This document shows positions 11,505 to 20,213 of a stretch of 64,000 nucleotides of DNA, one piece after another. The translations under genes were made by a program, and so were the position numbers. The notes beneath the pieces were generated by a model that searched no databases, had not been told where the DNA came from, and saw only the letters and a list, made by a program, of their open reading frames with translations. How positions within the stretch are numbered: the stretch's first letter is position 1; every line of letters starts with the position of its first letter. The stretch is from the NCBI RefSeq assembly GCF_030848805.1, contig NC_092363.1, positions 11,700,886-11,764,885 of the forward strand, in the 5' to 3' direction. This stretch comes from Temnothorax longispinosus (taxonomy: Eukaryota > Arthropoda > Insecta > Hymenoptera > Formicidae).

Positions 11505-11635
11505 CTGCTTGTATTTATTCTCAGTATTGGTAGCGGACTTGAGCTTCTTCAGATTGCACTGCTTACCATCGACGGCGAACGTGTCCTGTGTCCTCTTCGA
11601 GCTGGTTTTTCTCCTGAGGCACTTCGAGCATCGTT
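11505..11635 (-). other. Non-purine-rich patch between LINE A ORF1 and ORF2
   Basis: Composition changes sharply here against the flanking purine-rich LINE. On the minus strand one frame is open with a CSKC pair followed by a basic stretch (RCSKCLRRKTSSKR). It could be the normal inter-ORF linker with a zinc-knuckle-like motif or a small foreign insert. No ends were identified. Confidence 0.35.
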
Positions 11636-11641
11636 TCAGAA

Positions 11642-12340
11642 CTATTCTGCTCCCCCCTCTTCTCTCCCCACCTCCTCCTCTCTTCTTTGCTCTCCCCTCT
11701 CGTCCCTCAAAACCTCCTCTTCCTCATCCCATTTCCAGCATTGCTCATCTATCCATAGCCTTCCATATCCTATTCTCACCCTTCTTCTTTTTTTCTCTTC
11801 CCTTCTCGCGATTTCCTCTAACCTCCACCTCATTTTTCTCTCTTTCCACGTCCAGTCCTCCAAAATCTTTTCCTTCCTTCCCTTCAACTCTCTCTTTTTC
11901 TTCATGATTTCTCCTCTCTGCTCTTCACTCTTCATCATTACGACTATCATCTCTTTGTCCTTCTCTCTATCCCCCCCCCACTCTCTTGACCTCCTTTATA
12001 TTTTCTCTCACCCCTAAAACGTTTAACACCTTCTCCACCGCCTCCCTCTTCTTTCCATCTTTAACCTCCGATCCTTTAATCAACACATTTTTTCTTTTCT
12101 CTTCACGCTCCTTCTTTTCCATCCTCCTCTCCAACTCTCTTATCTTGTCCCCCACCTCGCCTTCTTCTTCTTCCCCCAATACCCTACCCCCTTTTCCTCG
12201 CCCCTCCTTATTTCTTTCCAGCTCTTCCACCTTCTTTTCTAGTCCCTTTATGTAACCCATCAACTTCTCCTTCTCTTCATTCCATTTCTCTTCTCGCTTC
12301 CTACACTCTCTTCTCAGCTCCTCTACTTTCCCCCTCATCT
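11642..12340 (-). pseudogene. LINE A ORF1: coiled-coil RNA-binding protein
   Basis: Two frames (11967-12338 and 11642-11950) form one broken ORF1. The N-terminal part is a long heptad-patterned coiled coil rich in Glu, Lys and Arg. The second part includes MKSEEQRGEIMKKKREL and DWTWKERKMRWRLEEIA, a module typical of L1-like ORF1 proteins that bind the element RNA. Upstream, 12,340-12,700 is still purine-rich on the minus strand and may hold the start. A frameshift at about 11,955 breaks the gene. Confidence 0.7.
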
Positions 12341-12699
12341 ACCTCCCCTGCTTTCTGAGCCCCTCCTTCATCTCTTTCTTTATCTGTCTCAAATCCCCCC
12401 TCCACCCTTTCATCTCCTTCAATTCATCCATCACCTCCTTCACTTCTTCCTTCCACCTTCTCATATCCTCCCTCCACTCACCTTTCTTCTTTTCCTCCCA
12501 GCCCGTCCTGGGAGGCTTCTTACTACCTCTATCTTTCTTCTCCCCCTCTCTCTTGCATTTCTACATTTTCCCTTTTCCTCTTTGCGTCCTCTGCCTTCCC
12601 GACACTCCCAACGCTCCTGACGCTCCCGACGCTGCTGATGCTCCCACTTCTTGCTCTCTACGCGCCCGTCCCCCTTCATCATACCCTATCCTCCCGATC

Positions 12700-13016
12700 A
12701 GTCTCTTCTTATACTCTATATCCCTTCTTATACTCTATGTCCCTAGCCCGTCTTTCTCACCGCCCCACGCGCCGTCTATACTTCACGCGCTCCCTGCCCG
12801 CGGCCGCTCTCCGCTCGGTGCTTTCCCCTTTTAACGCTCCGCGTGCTCTTTGCCCGTCCCGCTCTCACGCACGCTTTCCGAATCCTTTTCCTTCCCTATC
12901 CTTCTCAATCATGCCTTCCTTCCACTTCCACACGCACTCTCGCTCCTCCACTCTCTTCCTCTCACTCTCACACCTCCACCAACACTCTCCTACGCTCTCA
13001 CACTGCTCGGGGGGCG
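12700..13016 (-). other. LINE A 5' untranslated region
   Basis: GC- and pyrimidine-rich on the plus strand with no supported frame. It runs to the junction with Gypsy A LTR sequence at about 13,016. Confidence 0.5.
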
Positions 13017-13322
13017 TTTAAGCGTTTTCCGGATTTGCAAAAATGCGAAACGTGACTCGAAGGACCAGAGGAGGTGTGTATCGTCTCCCCAAAGCGAATT
13101 AACGAATTAAGCGAAATGCGACTCACTGTTCGGGAGGCCGTCGTCTCCTGGAGAATTCGTCTCTCTAGCAAGCTCGTGGGCAGCATGCAAGGCAGCAAGG
13201 CAAGCAAAGGCAGCAAGGTTCCTTTTGTAATAAAGTGTTCACCCTCTTTTACTACGCGAGTCCGGGAGTGCGCGGCGCGAACGCGAGTGAGTGACTATGT
13301 GATAGCGGAGCGCAGCGCAACA

Positions 13323-13884
13323 ATATATTAAAAAGATGAGAATTATCTCGGTTTTTATTATCAGTTCTAAACTGGCGGCGTCCTAAACTTCCCCTCTAGA
13401 AAGGCAGATTAGGACAGAAAAAACACTTTTTTAAGAGGTAAAAACAACGTACTACTCTCAAATGTGTTTGTTTTGCCATACGTTTATATTGAGCATTAAC
13501 AACCAAATTAACTTATAATTAAGTCAAAGAACCAATTTCTTAAAAATTGAAAAAGATACGAGTTTTAAGAAAAAAAGTGTCCTACAGTGTCCCCTCTCCC
13601 CTATAATTTTAAAATATATAATTGAATGAAGTTGTAAATAACATATAATCTAATAGTAAGAAGCAACTTATTTATCCATAAATTATTATTTCTTTACTTA
13701 TTGACATCATAATATTTTAAATATTAATTATAAACAACACGGAACATGAGTGACAATTTTCCTTGTGAGAATTTTTTTTACTACCCAAAGTACACAAAAT
13801 TTGAAATTTTCAAAAGAATCGGAGAGAGTGCCGTTATACTATATGTATTGTTGCGCTTGCCGAGTCCGCGTTCACGTCTCACCG
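13323..13884. other. AT-rich spacer between Gypsy A and Gypsy B
   Basis: No gene or defined repeat was found. Polypyrimidine blocks such as GTCCCCTCTCCCC appear near 13,590 and resemble a segment near 32,460, but the match is short. Confidence 0.35.
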
Positions 13885-16107
13885 CTCGCACTCGCTTTAG
13901 ACCTCGCATCCGGTTACCATCAGATACCGATGCATGAGAAAGATAAAGAGAAGACAGCATTTTCCACACCCAATGGACACAACGAATTTAATCGAATGCC
14001 TTTTGGGCTAAAAAAAACGCCCCCAGGACTTTTCAGCGAGCAATAATAGCAGCATTAATGGGTTTAGAAAGAATCAATTGTCTCGTTTATCTCGATGATG
14101 TCGTAATATACGGAGCAACTTTGGCCGAACATAACAGGCGTCTAATTGAAGTACTACAGCGATTACGAAAATATCGTTTCAAGCTTCAACCAGATAAGTG
14201 CGAATTCCTGCGTAAAGAAGTATTATATTTAGGGCACATTATTTCAGAAAACGGAATATTACCAAATCCTGCCAACATACAACCAGTAATAAAGAGCAAC
14301 ACGCCTAAACGATCAAAAGATGGCCAAGACTTTTTTCGGATTTGCTGGATACTATCGAAAATTTATAGAACATTTTTCTAAAATTGCAAAACCTTTAACA
14401 AAATTATTAAAGAAAGGGGAAAAATTTGTTTGGACAGCCGAACAACAAATGGCGTTCGAAACATTAAAAGAAAAACTAACTACTGCACCCATATTAAATT
14501 ACCCAGATTTTAGTCAAGAGTTCTTAGTAACTACAGACGCATCCGACTATGCAATTGGAGTCGTGTTATCACAAGGAACAGTAGGACAAGACAGACCGAT
14601 AGCATACGCCAGTAGAGTATTAAATAAGGCAGAACAAAATTATAATACGACGGAAAAAGAATTGCTAGCCATCGTATGGGCCGTAAAACATTTCAGACCG
14701 TATGTGTATGGAACGAAATTTAAAATAATTACGGATTATAGACCATTAATATGGTTACTTAACGTAAAAGACCCCGGCTCACGATTAATTAGATGGAGGC
14801 TTAAGCTAGAAGAGTACGATTACGAGATCGTCCACAAAGCAGGCAAAATAAATGCGAACGCTGACGCATTGAGTCGAAACCCGATAGTGGAGGACTCACA
14901 AATAAACAATGTTCATCAAGAAGAAAGGCCGAGCGAATACTCGGAAGAAGATAAACTGCAAATATTACACGAATATCACAACATACCTATGGGAGGACAC
15001 CAGGGAGTCACAAGAACTTTAAATCGAATCCGACTGACTCACAATTGGAATGGAATTACTAAGGATGTCGAAGATTATATAAATAAATGTGAATACTGCC
15101 AAAAGAATAAATTGAGCAGAAAAACGAAAATGCCTTTATCCATTACGGATACTCCACAAAGACCATTCGAAAAATGCGCCCTTGACATTATAGGACCATT
15201 AACCCTCCGTAGTCACACCTATTTTTTCAAACAAGGAAGTCACTCTGGGTCATTTTGACCCGAGACGAACTTTGACCGTTCGCCATTTGACCATTTATCC
15301 ACCGATCGTGTTGAAAAAATTCTCAAATGCACTTGCGATATTGCTAAATTGATTGCTATAAAAAAACAAGGGCCTTAGGAATTTTTAACATATAAAAAAA
15401 ATTCGCGAAAAATTTGTGTTAAAAAAAAATATTTTTTTTTTAACTACAGCTAGAGGGCGTCATGCCCGCCAATTTTCAAGTTACGCGCAAGATATTTACG
15501 AGCAAAGTTGAGGCTCGGGTCAAATTGACCCGGTGTGACTACGGAGGGTTAACTATTACGGATAACAGAAATAAATATATTTTGACTTTCCAAGACAGCC
15601 TGACGAAATTTAGTAAAGCAATACCTATAGAAAATCAAGAAGCAGCTACTGTCGCGAAAGCTTTTGTTACTAAAATCGTGTTAGAACACGGAATACCAGA
15701 GAAAGTATTCACAGACCAGGGTACAAATTTTACTAGCAAAATGTTCAAAAACGTGTGTAAATTATTAAAAATTGAAAAAATACAAACGAGAGATAGCGTA
15801 CCATCCAGAAAGTAACGGAGCATTGGAGCGGTCGCACCGCACATTAGCCGAATATTTAAGACACTATATAAATCAAGATCAGACGAACTGGGATGAATGG
15901 CTGCCCTATACAATGTTTACATATAACACAACCCCCCACCACGACAGGATTTACACCGTTTGAATTAGTTTACGGTCATCAAGCTATATTACCGACAGCT
16001 TTAACAAAACCGCCAAAACTGACATATACCTACGACAATTACGCAAATGAACTTCGAGAAAGAATACGCGCGACGAACGAAATAGCGAGAGAACATACTA
16101 ACAAGGG
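13885..16107 (+). pseudogene. pol: Gypsy element B: pol fragment (RT, RNase H, integrase)
   Basis: 5'-truncated. It begins inside RT with LDLASGYHQIPM, then MPFGLKK, and YLDDVVIYG (catalytic, about 14,088). The RNase H region has TTDASDYAIGVVLSQ and HKAGKINANADALSR. The integrase shows the HHCC finger (GGHQGVTRT...CEYCQKNK), DIIGPL, FTDQGTNF and the ESNGALERSHRTL helix. Frameshifts occur near 14,046, 14,300, 15,775 and 15,945, and a MITE lies at 15203-15548. No LTRs were found. The right end is cut by the palindromic repeat at about 16,108. Confidence 0.88.
15203..15548. mobile_element. piggyBac-type MITE, 346 bp, TTAA target
   Basis: Starts CCCTCCGTAGTCACAC and ends with its exact reverse complement. 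TTAA flanks it at 15199-15202 and 15549-15552. Removing it rejoins the Gypsy B integrase frame at Gly-Pro-Leu-Thr. Inner arms carry GGGTCATTTTGACCC and GGGTCAAATTGACCC, two near-identical 15-bp palindromes. It is a different family from the 295-bp MITE at 5904. Confidence 0.88.
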
Positions 16108-16655
16108 AACCTCGCGAAGTAGAAAATTCTGATTTTAATATAACTTTCCACATATGTAGAGGGAGTAAAAAGATGAATTTAGATATTTTTTGTAGCTGCC
16201 CAAAAACGGTTTTAAGGGGTGAAACCACTGCTCATAGTAGAACAGTTTTTTGCTTTTCTCGATATATCTCGAAAAATATTTGAGATATCAAAAAATGTTT
16301 CTTATAAAAGTTTTACAGTAAAATCTCCTCTATTCGACAACATTAATAATATTTTTTTTAAATAATTTTTTAAACAAAATTTTGATTAAAAATTAAAAAA
16401 ACAATTTTTTTTTTTGAAATTTTATTAATGTGGTTGAATAAAGAAGTTTTTACCATAAAACTTTTATTTGAAACATTTTTTGATATCTTGAATACTTTCC
16501 GAAATATATCGAGAAAAACAAATAGCCGCTCTACATATAAAGGATGATTTCACCCTTTAGAACCATTTTTTGGCAGCAACAAAAAATTTCTAAATTCATC
16601 TTTTTACCCCCCTCCCTCCTACATGTGTGCAAAGTTTTATAATAAGAACCTTTAT
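16108..16655. repeat. Palindromic AT-rich repeat, left copy
   Basis: Starts ACAAGGGAACCTCGCGAAGT (left edge about 16,099-16,108). The body folds on itself around 16,400: CTCGATATATCTCGAAAAAT and the CATTTTTTGATATC blocks recur inverted on the two arms. A second copy lies inverted at 36478-36915. It has no coding capacity. It may be a foldback MITE or one terminal repeat of a larger element. Confidence 0.7.
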
Positions 16656-17435
16656 GTGTATTTAACCGCAACGAATAATTTTTTCAAAAATTTATTTATT
16701 TTTGCATCTCTTATTTAAAAAAATATCTGTTGCGTGCGTTATTTAATAAAATTGTAAAATGAAGATACTTTTATCCTGAATGTACTTATAATTCTTTAAA
16801 CAATATTGTAACAATTTTAGCGCCAACTAAAAATTTCTAAATTTATTTACCTGTGTGTGCGTGCGTGCGTGCGTGTGTGTTTTATAAAATATTTTAGTTT
16901 TAGGGGTTCTTTTGTCAATTTAATCTACACAATTAAATGGTTAAGCTTGTTTTATTTCAATTCGCTGAATTTAATTTGCAAGAAATTATTAACTTTATTT
17001 ATATAAAATATTGATTTTATTTTGTCATTCATTTGGTTTTGTTTTTATTTTGTATACAGAAGTTATGATTATTTCGCTTGATAGAACGTGTTTTTCCATT
17101 TCTTAACTTACGAAAGTTTATTATAAAAAATTGCACATAATTATCGTAAGTAAACAAAATATAAATAGTAGTTATACGAGTGAAGGATGTAACGGACAGC
17201 ATGCATTAATTCCATAGTTGATGAGTATAAAGTACCAACAAGTTTAATAATTCATTCAAGTGTATCATCAAATTTTTTCACCGCACATTTTTTTTTTAAT
17301 GGTGAATGCTTTTAACGGACTTCCGCAAAAGTTTGATAATAATACATCCTTATAGTTTACGTATTTTTAAAACAAAATTGAATAGAAATCATATTTTTAA
17401 ACACATGCACGGCTGACTTATAAAGAATTAAGTTA
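16656..17435. other. AT-rich DNA left of the Polinton
   Basis: No gene was found. A (TGCG)n/(TG)n microsatellite occurs at about 16,853-16,882. This may be the interior of the element bounded by the palindromic repeats, into which the Polinton integrated. Confidence 0.4.
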
Positions 17436-17441
17436 TAGGTA
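17436..17441. repeat. Polinton target duplication, left copy (TAGGTA)
   Basis: TAGGTA abuts the left end of the Polinton. The identical hexamer occurs at 35876-35881 directly after the right end. Six-base duplications are the known product of Maverick/Polinton integrase. Confidence 0.93.
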
Positions 17442-18168
17442 AGTAGGAAGAGTGTGAGACTTCTAGGCCGGGGATCTCAGGGGGGGTGAGGGGCGGGGGG
17501 AAGGACTCGCGGCCGCGGGGTCTGCCGGGCGGGCGGTGGGGGGGTGGGGGGGGGACTCTAGTGCCGCCGTCCTCCGAGGTGCGGCGGGGGGGGGTCTGCG
17601 TTCCCACCATATGGTGCGGAGAGGGGGGGGAGGTAGTGGGTGATCTGCGTTTCTAGCATAGGGTTGGGGGGAGGGGGAGAAGGGGGGGTGGATTAGGCGA
17701 GCGCGTCGGGACATGTTCGATAAACAAATGCAGCCTCGCGTCGATGTTCGGCCGATAGTATTTATAAACAGATATCATTTCACACTTATCAAATGCGAGC
17801 GAGCGCCTATGGCAGGCGGCTATAATTTACGACCTGCGACTAGCGTGACACCACGGTCCTTTTCACTTTTCTTCGTAGGAATTGCCGCTTATCGGTGTTT
17901 CGCGGCGCCATTCGGCTATGGCGTCGCGCATTACAAAGGCGAGCGCCGATGACAGGCTGCTAGATTTTATAAACACTAGACGGCATAAGCGCGGCAACGC
18001 GACTCAATTTCTATGGGTATCGACGAACGTCGATGACAGAATTTATAAACGAATATCATCTCGCACTGCGGATGGCCGAGCATCGATGGTCGCGCGACGT
18101 AGGTACTCGACCAAAATTTTATGCGACTTAACCGTCGCGGTCTCTCCTCTTTATTTTTCTGTATAGGA
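17442..18168. repeat. Polinton left terminal inverted repeat
   Basis: Matches 35152-35875 in inverted orientation from AGTAGGAAGAGTGTGAGAC to GTATAGGA. The outer ~250 bp are extremely G-rich on the plus strand with many runs of 4-9 G. The inner part contains GATGACAG and ACGAACGTCGATGACAG motifs that recur in the adjoining tandem copies. Confidence 0.93.
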
Positions 18169-18510
18169 AGAGTCGCTTATCGGTGTTTCACGGCGCCATT
18201 CGGCTATAGCGTCGCGCGTTACAAAGGCGAGCGCCGATGACAGGCTGTTAGATTTTATAAACACTAGACGGGATAAGCGTGGCAACGCGACTCAATTTCT
18301 ATGGGTATCGACGAACGTCGATGACAGAATTTATAAACGAATATCATCTCGCACTGCGGATGCGAGCATCGATGGTCGCGCGACGTACGTACTCGACCAA
18401 AAATTTTATGACTTAACCGTCGCGGGTTACAAAGACGAGCGCCGATGACAGGCTGCTAGATTTTATAAACACTAGACAACAATGCGACTCAATTTCTATG
18501 GGTGATATTG
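17882..18510. repeat. Tandem copies of inner terminal-repeat sequence, left side only
   Basis: The segment from CGCTTATCGGTGTTTC to the ACCGTCGCGG motif (about 17,885-18,140, inside the inverted repeat) is repeated at about 18,175-18,425, and a third partial copy follows at about 18,423-18,505. The right end of the element lacks the extra copies, so they arose after, or escape, terminal-repeat homogenisation. Confidence 0.85.
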
Positions 18511-18602
18511 TTTCTCTGCAGTGTATGCACACCATGCACTAAAACAGAAGAAACGATACGCGATGCTCTAGTTGGAACGAGAGGAAAAGGCAATAGAAAA
18601 AG

Positions 18603-18640
18603 TATATAAGAAAGAATGAAGCAAGTCAAAATCGCAGTCT
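18603..18640 (+). promoter_or_regulatory. Candidate core promoter for the left plus-strand genes
   Basis: TATATAAG at 18603-18610 is followed about 30 bp later by GCAGTCTG, near an arthropod initiator. The first gene's ATG is at 18710. Prediction from sequence only. Confidence 0.45.
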
Positions 18641-18709
18641 GTGATTTGAAAGTCTACGCGTCGGTACATCGATTGGAAAAAAGTATAGCGAGATGACAAT
18701 AATTCAGAT

Positions 18710-19045
18710 ATGGATCGCGAGTTAACGGACGACAGCGACTATTTTAGTGACGAAGACGACACTCATGAAGAAGTCATCGATAGAATAGTGCTGCGTTGGG
18801 AAATCGTCGAACTAAATCTACGTGTGAGACACTGTGTAATTTATTTTTATTATTCAACGGGTGGTGCACTTGCACTATGTGCTCCATGCATGGTTACTTT
18901 ATGGGACCTTAATTTCGGCATGTACGCTCGCCTAAAACACTTCGTTGAGAGACGCGGAACGACGCATGGCCGATATTGTTCAAGATGTCGCGAATCATTA
19001 TATATGATATTTCCACGTAATATGTGCCCGATTTGTACACGATAA
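18710..19045 (+). CDS. Acidic CxxC protein, copy 1 (unknown function)
   Basis: The 111-residue protein has an acidic, Ser/Asp-rich N-terminus (DDSDYFSDEDD) and three CxxC pairs: CAPC at about residue 58, CSRC at about 92 and a C-terminal CPIC. The pairs could bind zinc as ribbons. The downstream gene encodes a clear paralogue with the same order, so the gene arose by tandem duplication and is under some constraint. I do not recognise a family. An acidic segment plus zinc ribbons would suit a transcription or host-interaction protein, but that is speculation. The first ATG after the candidate promoter is used. Confidence 0.7.
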   Translation: MDRELTDDSDYFSDEDDTHEEVIDRIVLRWEIVELNLRVRHCVIYFYYSTGGALALCAPCMVTLWDLNFGMYARLKHFVERRGTTHGRYCSRCRESLYMIFPRNMCPICTR

Positions 19046-19086
19046 AAAAACATTATTGCGGCTTTTAAAACAATAATTTCGAGGCA

Positions 19087-19446
19087 GTGATGGATGTAAA
19101 TTCATCCGACGAAGATCGTTTTTTGTCACCGGACAGCGATTACAACAGTGAAGAAGACGATAACCGTAGAGAAGTTGTGAAAAAAATAGTGTCGCGTCCC
19201 GAATTTTTAGCGCTGGATGGACGTACGAAGTGTTGCGCAATTTATTTTTATTTTGAATATGGTTCAGATAACCTGTGTTATTCGTGCATGATCGCTTCAC
19301 CAGACACTGGTGAGCACATACGTGAACGTCGAGAGCATGTAACCGAGCCGTACGACGTAATGACCATTCAATTTTGCACAGATTGTCGTAATACTCCATT
19401 GTTTCAAATATATCCATGCAACATGTGCCCGATTTGCATGAAGTAA
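19087..19446 (+). CDS. Acidic CxxC protein, copy 2 (unknown function)
   Basis: The 119-residue paralogue of the preceding gene starts 41 bp after its stop. Shared layout: acidic N-terminus (SDYNSEEDD), a central CAIYFYFEYG resembling CVIYFYYSTG in copy 1, then CYSC, CTDC and a final CPIC. Conservation of all three Cys pairs across the pair supports translation. No enzyme motif is visible. The second ATG (MDVNSS) could be the true start. Confidence 0.7.
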   Translation: MMDVNSSDEDRFLSPDSDYNSEEDDNRREVVKKIVSRPEFLALDGRTKCCAIYFYFEYGSDNLCYSCMIASPDTGEHIRERREHVTEPYDVMTIQFCTDCRNTPLFQIYPCNMCPICMK

Positions 19447-19464
19447 TAAAAAACATTATCGCGA

Positions 19465-20187
19465 GTGGGACATTACGTGCGCAACATGGTGTGGATAATT
19501 GAAGAGGAATCTGTGGAGCCTCCAAAATCTGACGATGATATACAAATGGAATGTATTACAACAGATATCATCAATGGTTTGCGTGAAGAAGATCAAGGAG
19601 TGAAATTGAGGGATGTGCGACGAATATCGCCGGTACAGTTTCTTCGCGATCGCGAACTCGATATACGCGGAACCGGTCAACGCTTCGCTAGACAAAGAGT
19701 CGTTATCGATACCTCTTCTCCATATGACTGGGATTCTATCGTGAGAAAAAAAGTATATCGACGGCTGCGGGACGAGTGCGTTAACGAGGAAGAATCACGT
19801 GTAGCTCGCTGTACTGACGTTGTGCCTATTGTTGACTATCGCTATTGGGCGTCTAAATTTTGTGAACAGCTCTATGATTGTGAAGCAACATACATTAAGA
19901 TTCACACAGGTATTGGGAAATACGTCGAATTGGTGGTGATGAACAATTCGATACGTTTGTATATGTACCCTTACCCTTATCTCAATAATCCTAATCATCT
20001 ATTGATGCTTCAAAAAACCTTTGAACGTGACTGTGATGATAGTGATAATTGGGAGCATAATGTCCCTTACTTCTTGCCTCATTATGTTATGTCTGACTAC
20101 TATCGCATTCAAAGTGGCAAACGATATTGTTCAGCGTGCGATCGAATCACGTGCAAGTGCTCCATCGAAGAATGTGACGTTATTTAA
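19465..20187 (+). CDS. Polinton protein of unknown function with Cys-rich tail
   Basis: Up to 240 residues; the second ATG at 19486 (MVWIIEEE) may be the true start. The N-terminus is acidic. The middle is mixed, with YDWDSIVRKKVYRRL and a Tyr/Pro-rich stretch (RLYMYPYPYLNN). The C-terminus has clustered cysteines, CSACDRITCKC then C, suggesting a metal site. It lies 18 bp after the second CxxC gene and 26 bp before the polymerase gene, and may share their transcript. Not recognised. Confidence 0.6.
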   Translation: MGHYVRNMVWIIEEESVEPPKSDDDIQMECITTDIINGLREEDQGVKLRDVRRISPVQFLRDRELDIRGTGQRFARQRVVIDTSSPYDWDSIVRKKVYRRLRDECVNEEESRVARCTDVVPIVDYRYWASKFCEQLYDCEATYIKIHTGIGKYVELVVMNNSIRLYMYPYPYLNNPNHLLMLQKTFERDCDDSDNWEHNVPYFLPHYVMSDYYRIQSGKRYCSACDRITCKCSIEECDVI

Positions 20188-20213
20188 AAAAGACAATATT
20201 AAAAAACAAAAAC

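Larger units (their letters stand above)
8196..13016 (-). mobile_element. LINE A: nearly full-length non-LTR retrotransposon
   Basis: The minus-strand element is about 4.8 kb and inserted in the Gypsy A LTR. The order from its 5' end (right) is GC-rich 5' UTR, ORF1 with coiled coil, ORF2 with apurinic-type endonuclease and reverse transcriptase, then a 3' UTR ending in a TACATACA-like repeat. The coding strand is very purine-rich, so residues are dominated by Lys, Glu, Arg and Gly, while the plus strand shows long spurious Pro/Ser/Leu-rich frames. Frameshifts and stops make it inactive. Exact target duplication could not be defined. Confidence 0.85.
8110..13322 (+). repeat. Gypsy A 3' LTR, split by a LINE
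   Basis: The LTR starts TGTTGCGC at 8110 right after the polypurine tract and ends GCGCAACA at 13322, a perfect 8-bp terminal inverted repeat with TG...CA ends. The outer parts are 8110-8195 and about 13017-13322; everything between is the LINE. A polyadenylation signal (GTAATAAAGTG) lies near 13,227. No second LTR copy is in the window. Confidence 0.8.

Noticed and set aside
8424..11907. Long plus-strand frames rich in Ser, Pro, Leu and Phe
   Set aside because: They are antisense to the purine-rich LINE A coding strand, where stop codons are rare. The minus strand carries recognisable RT and endonuclease motifs.
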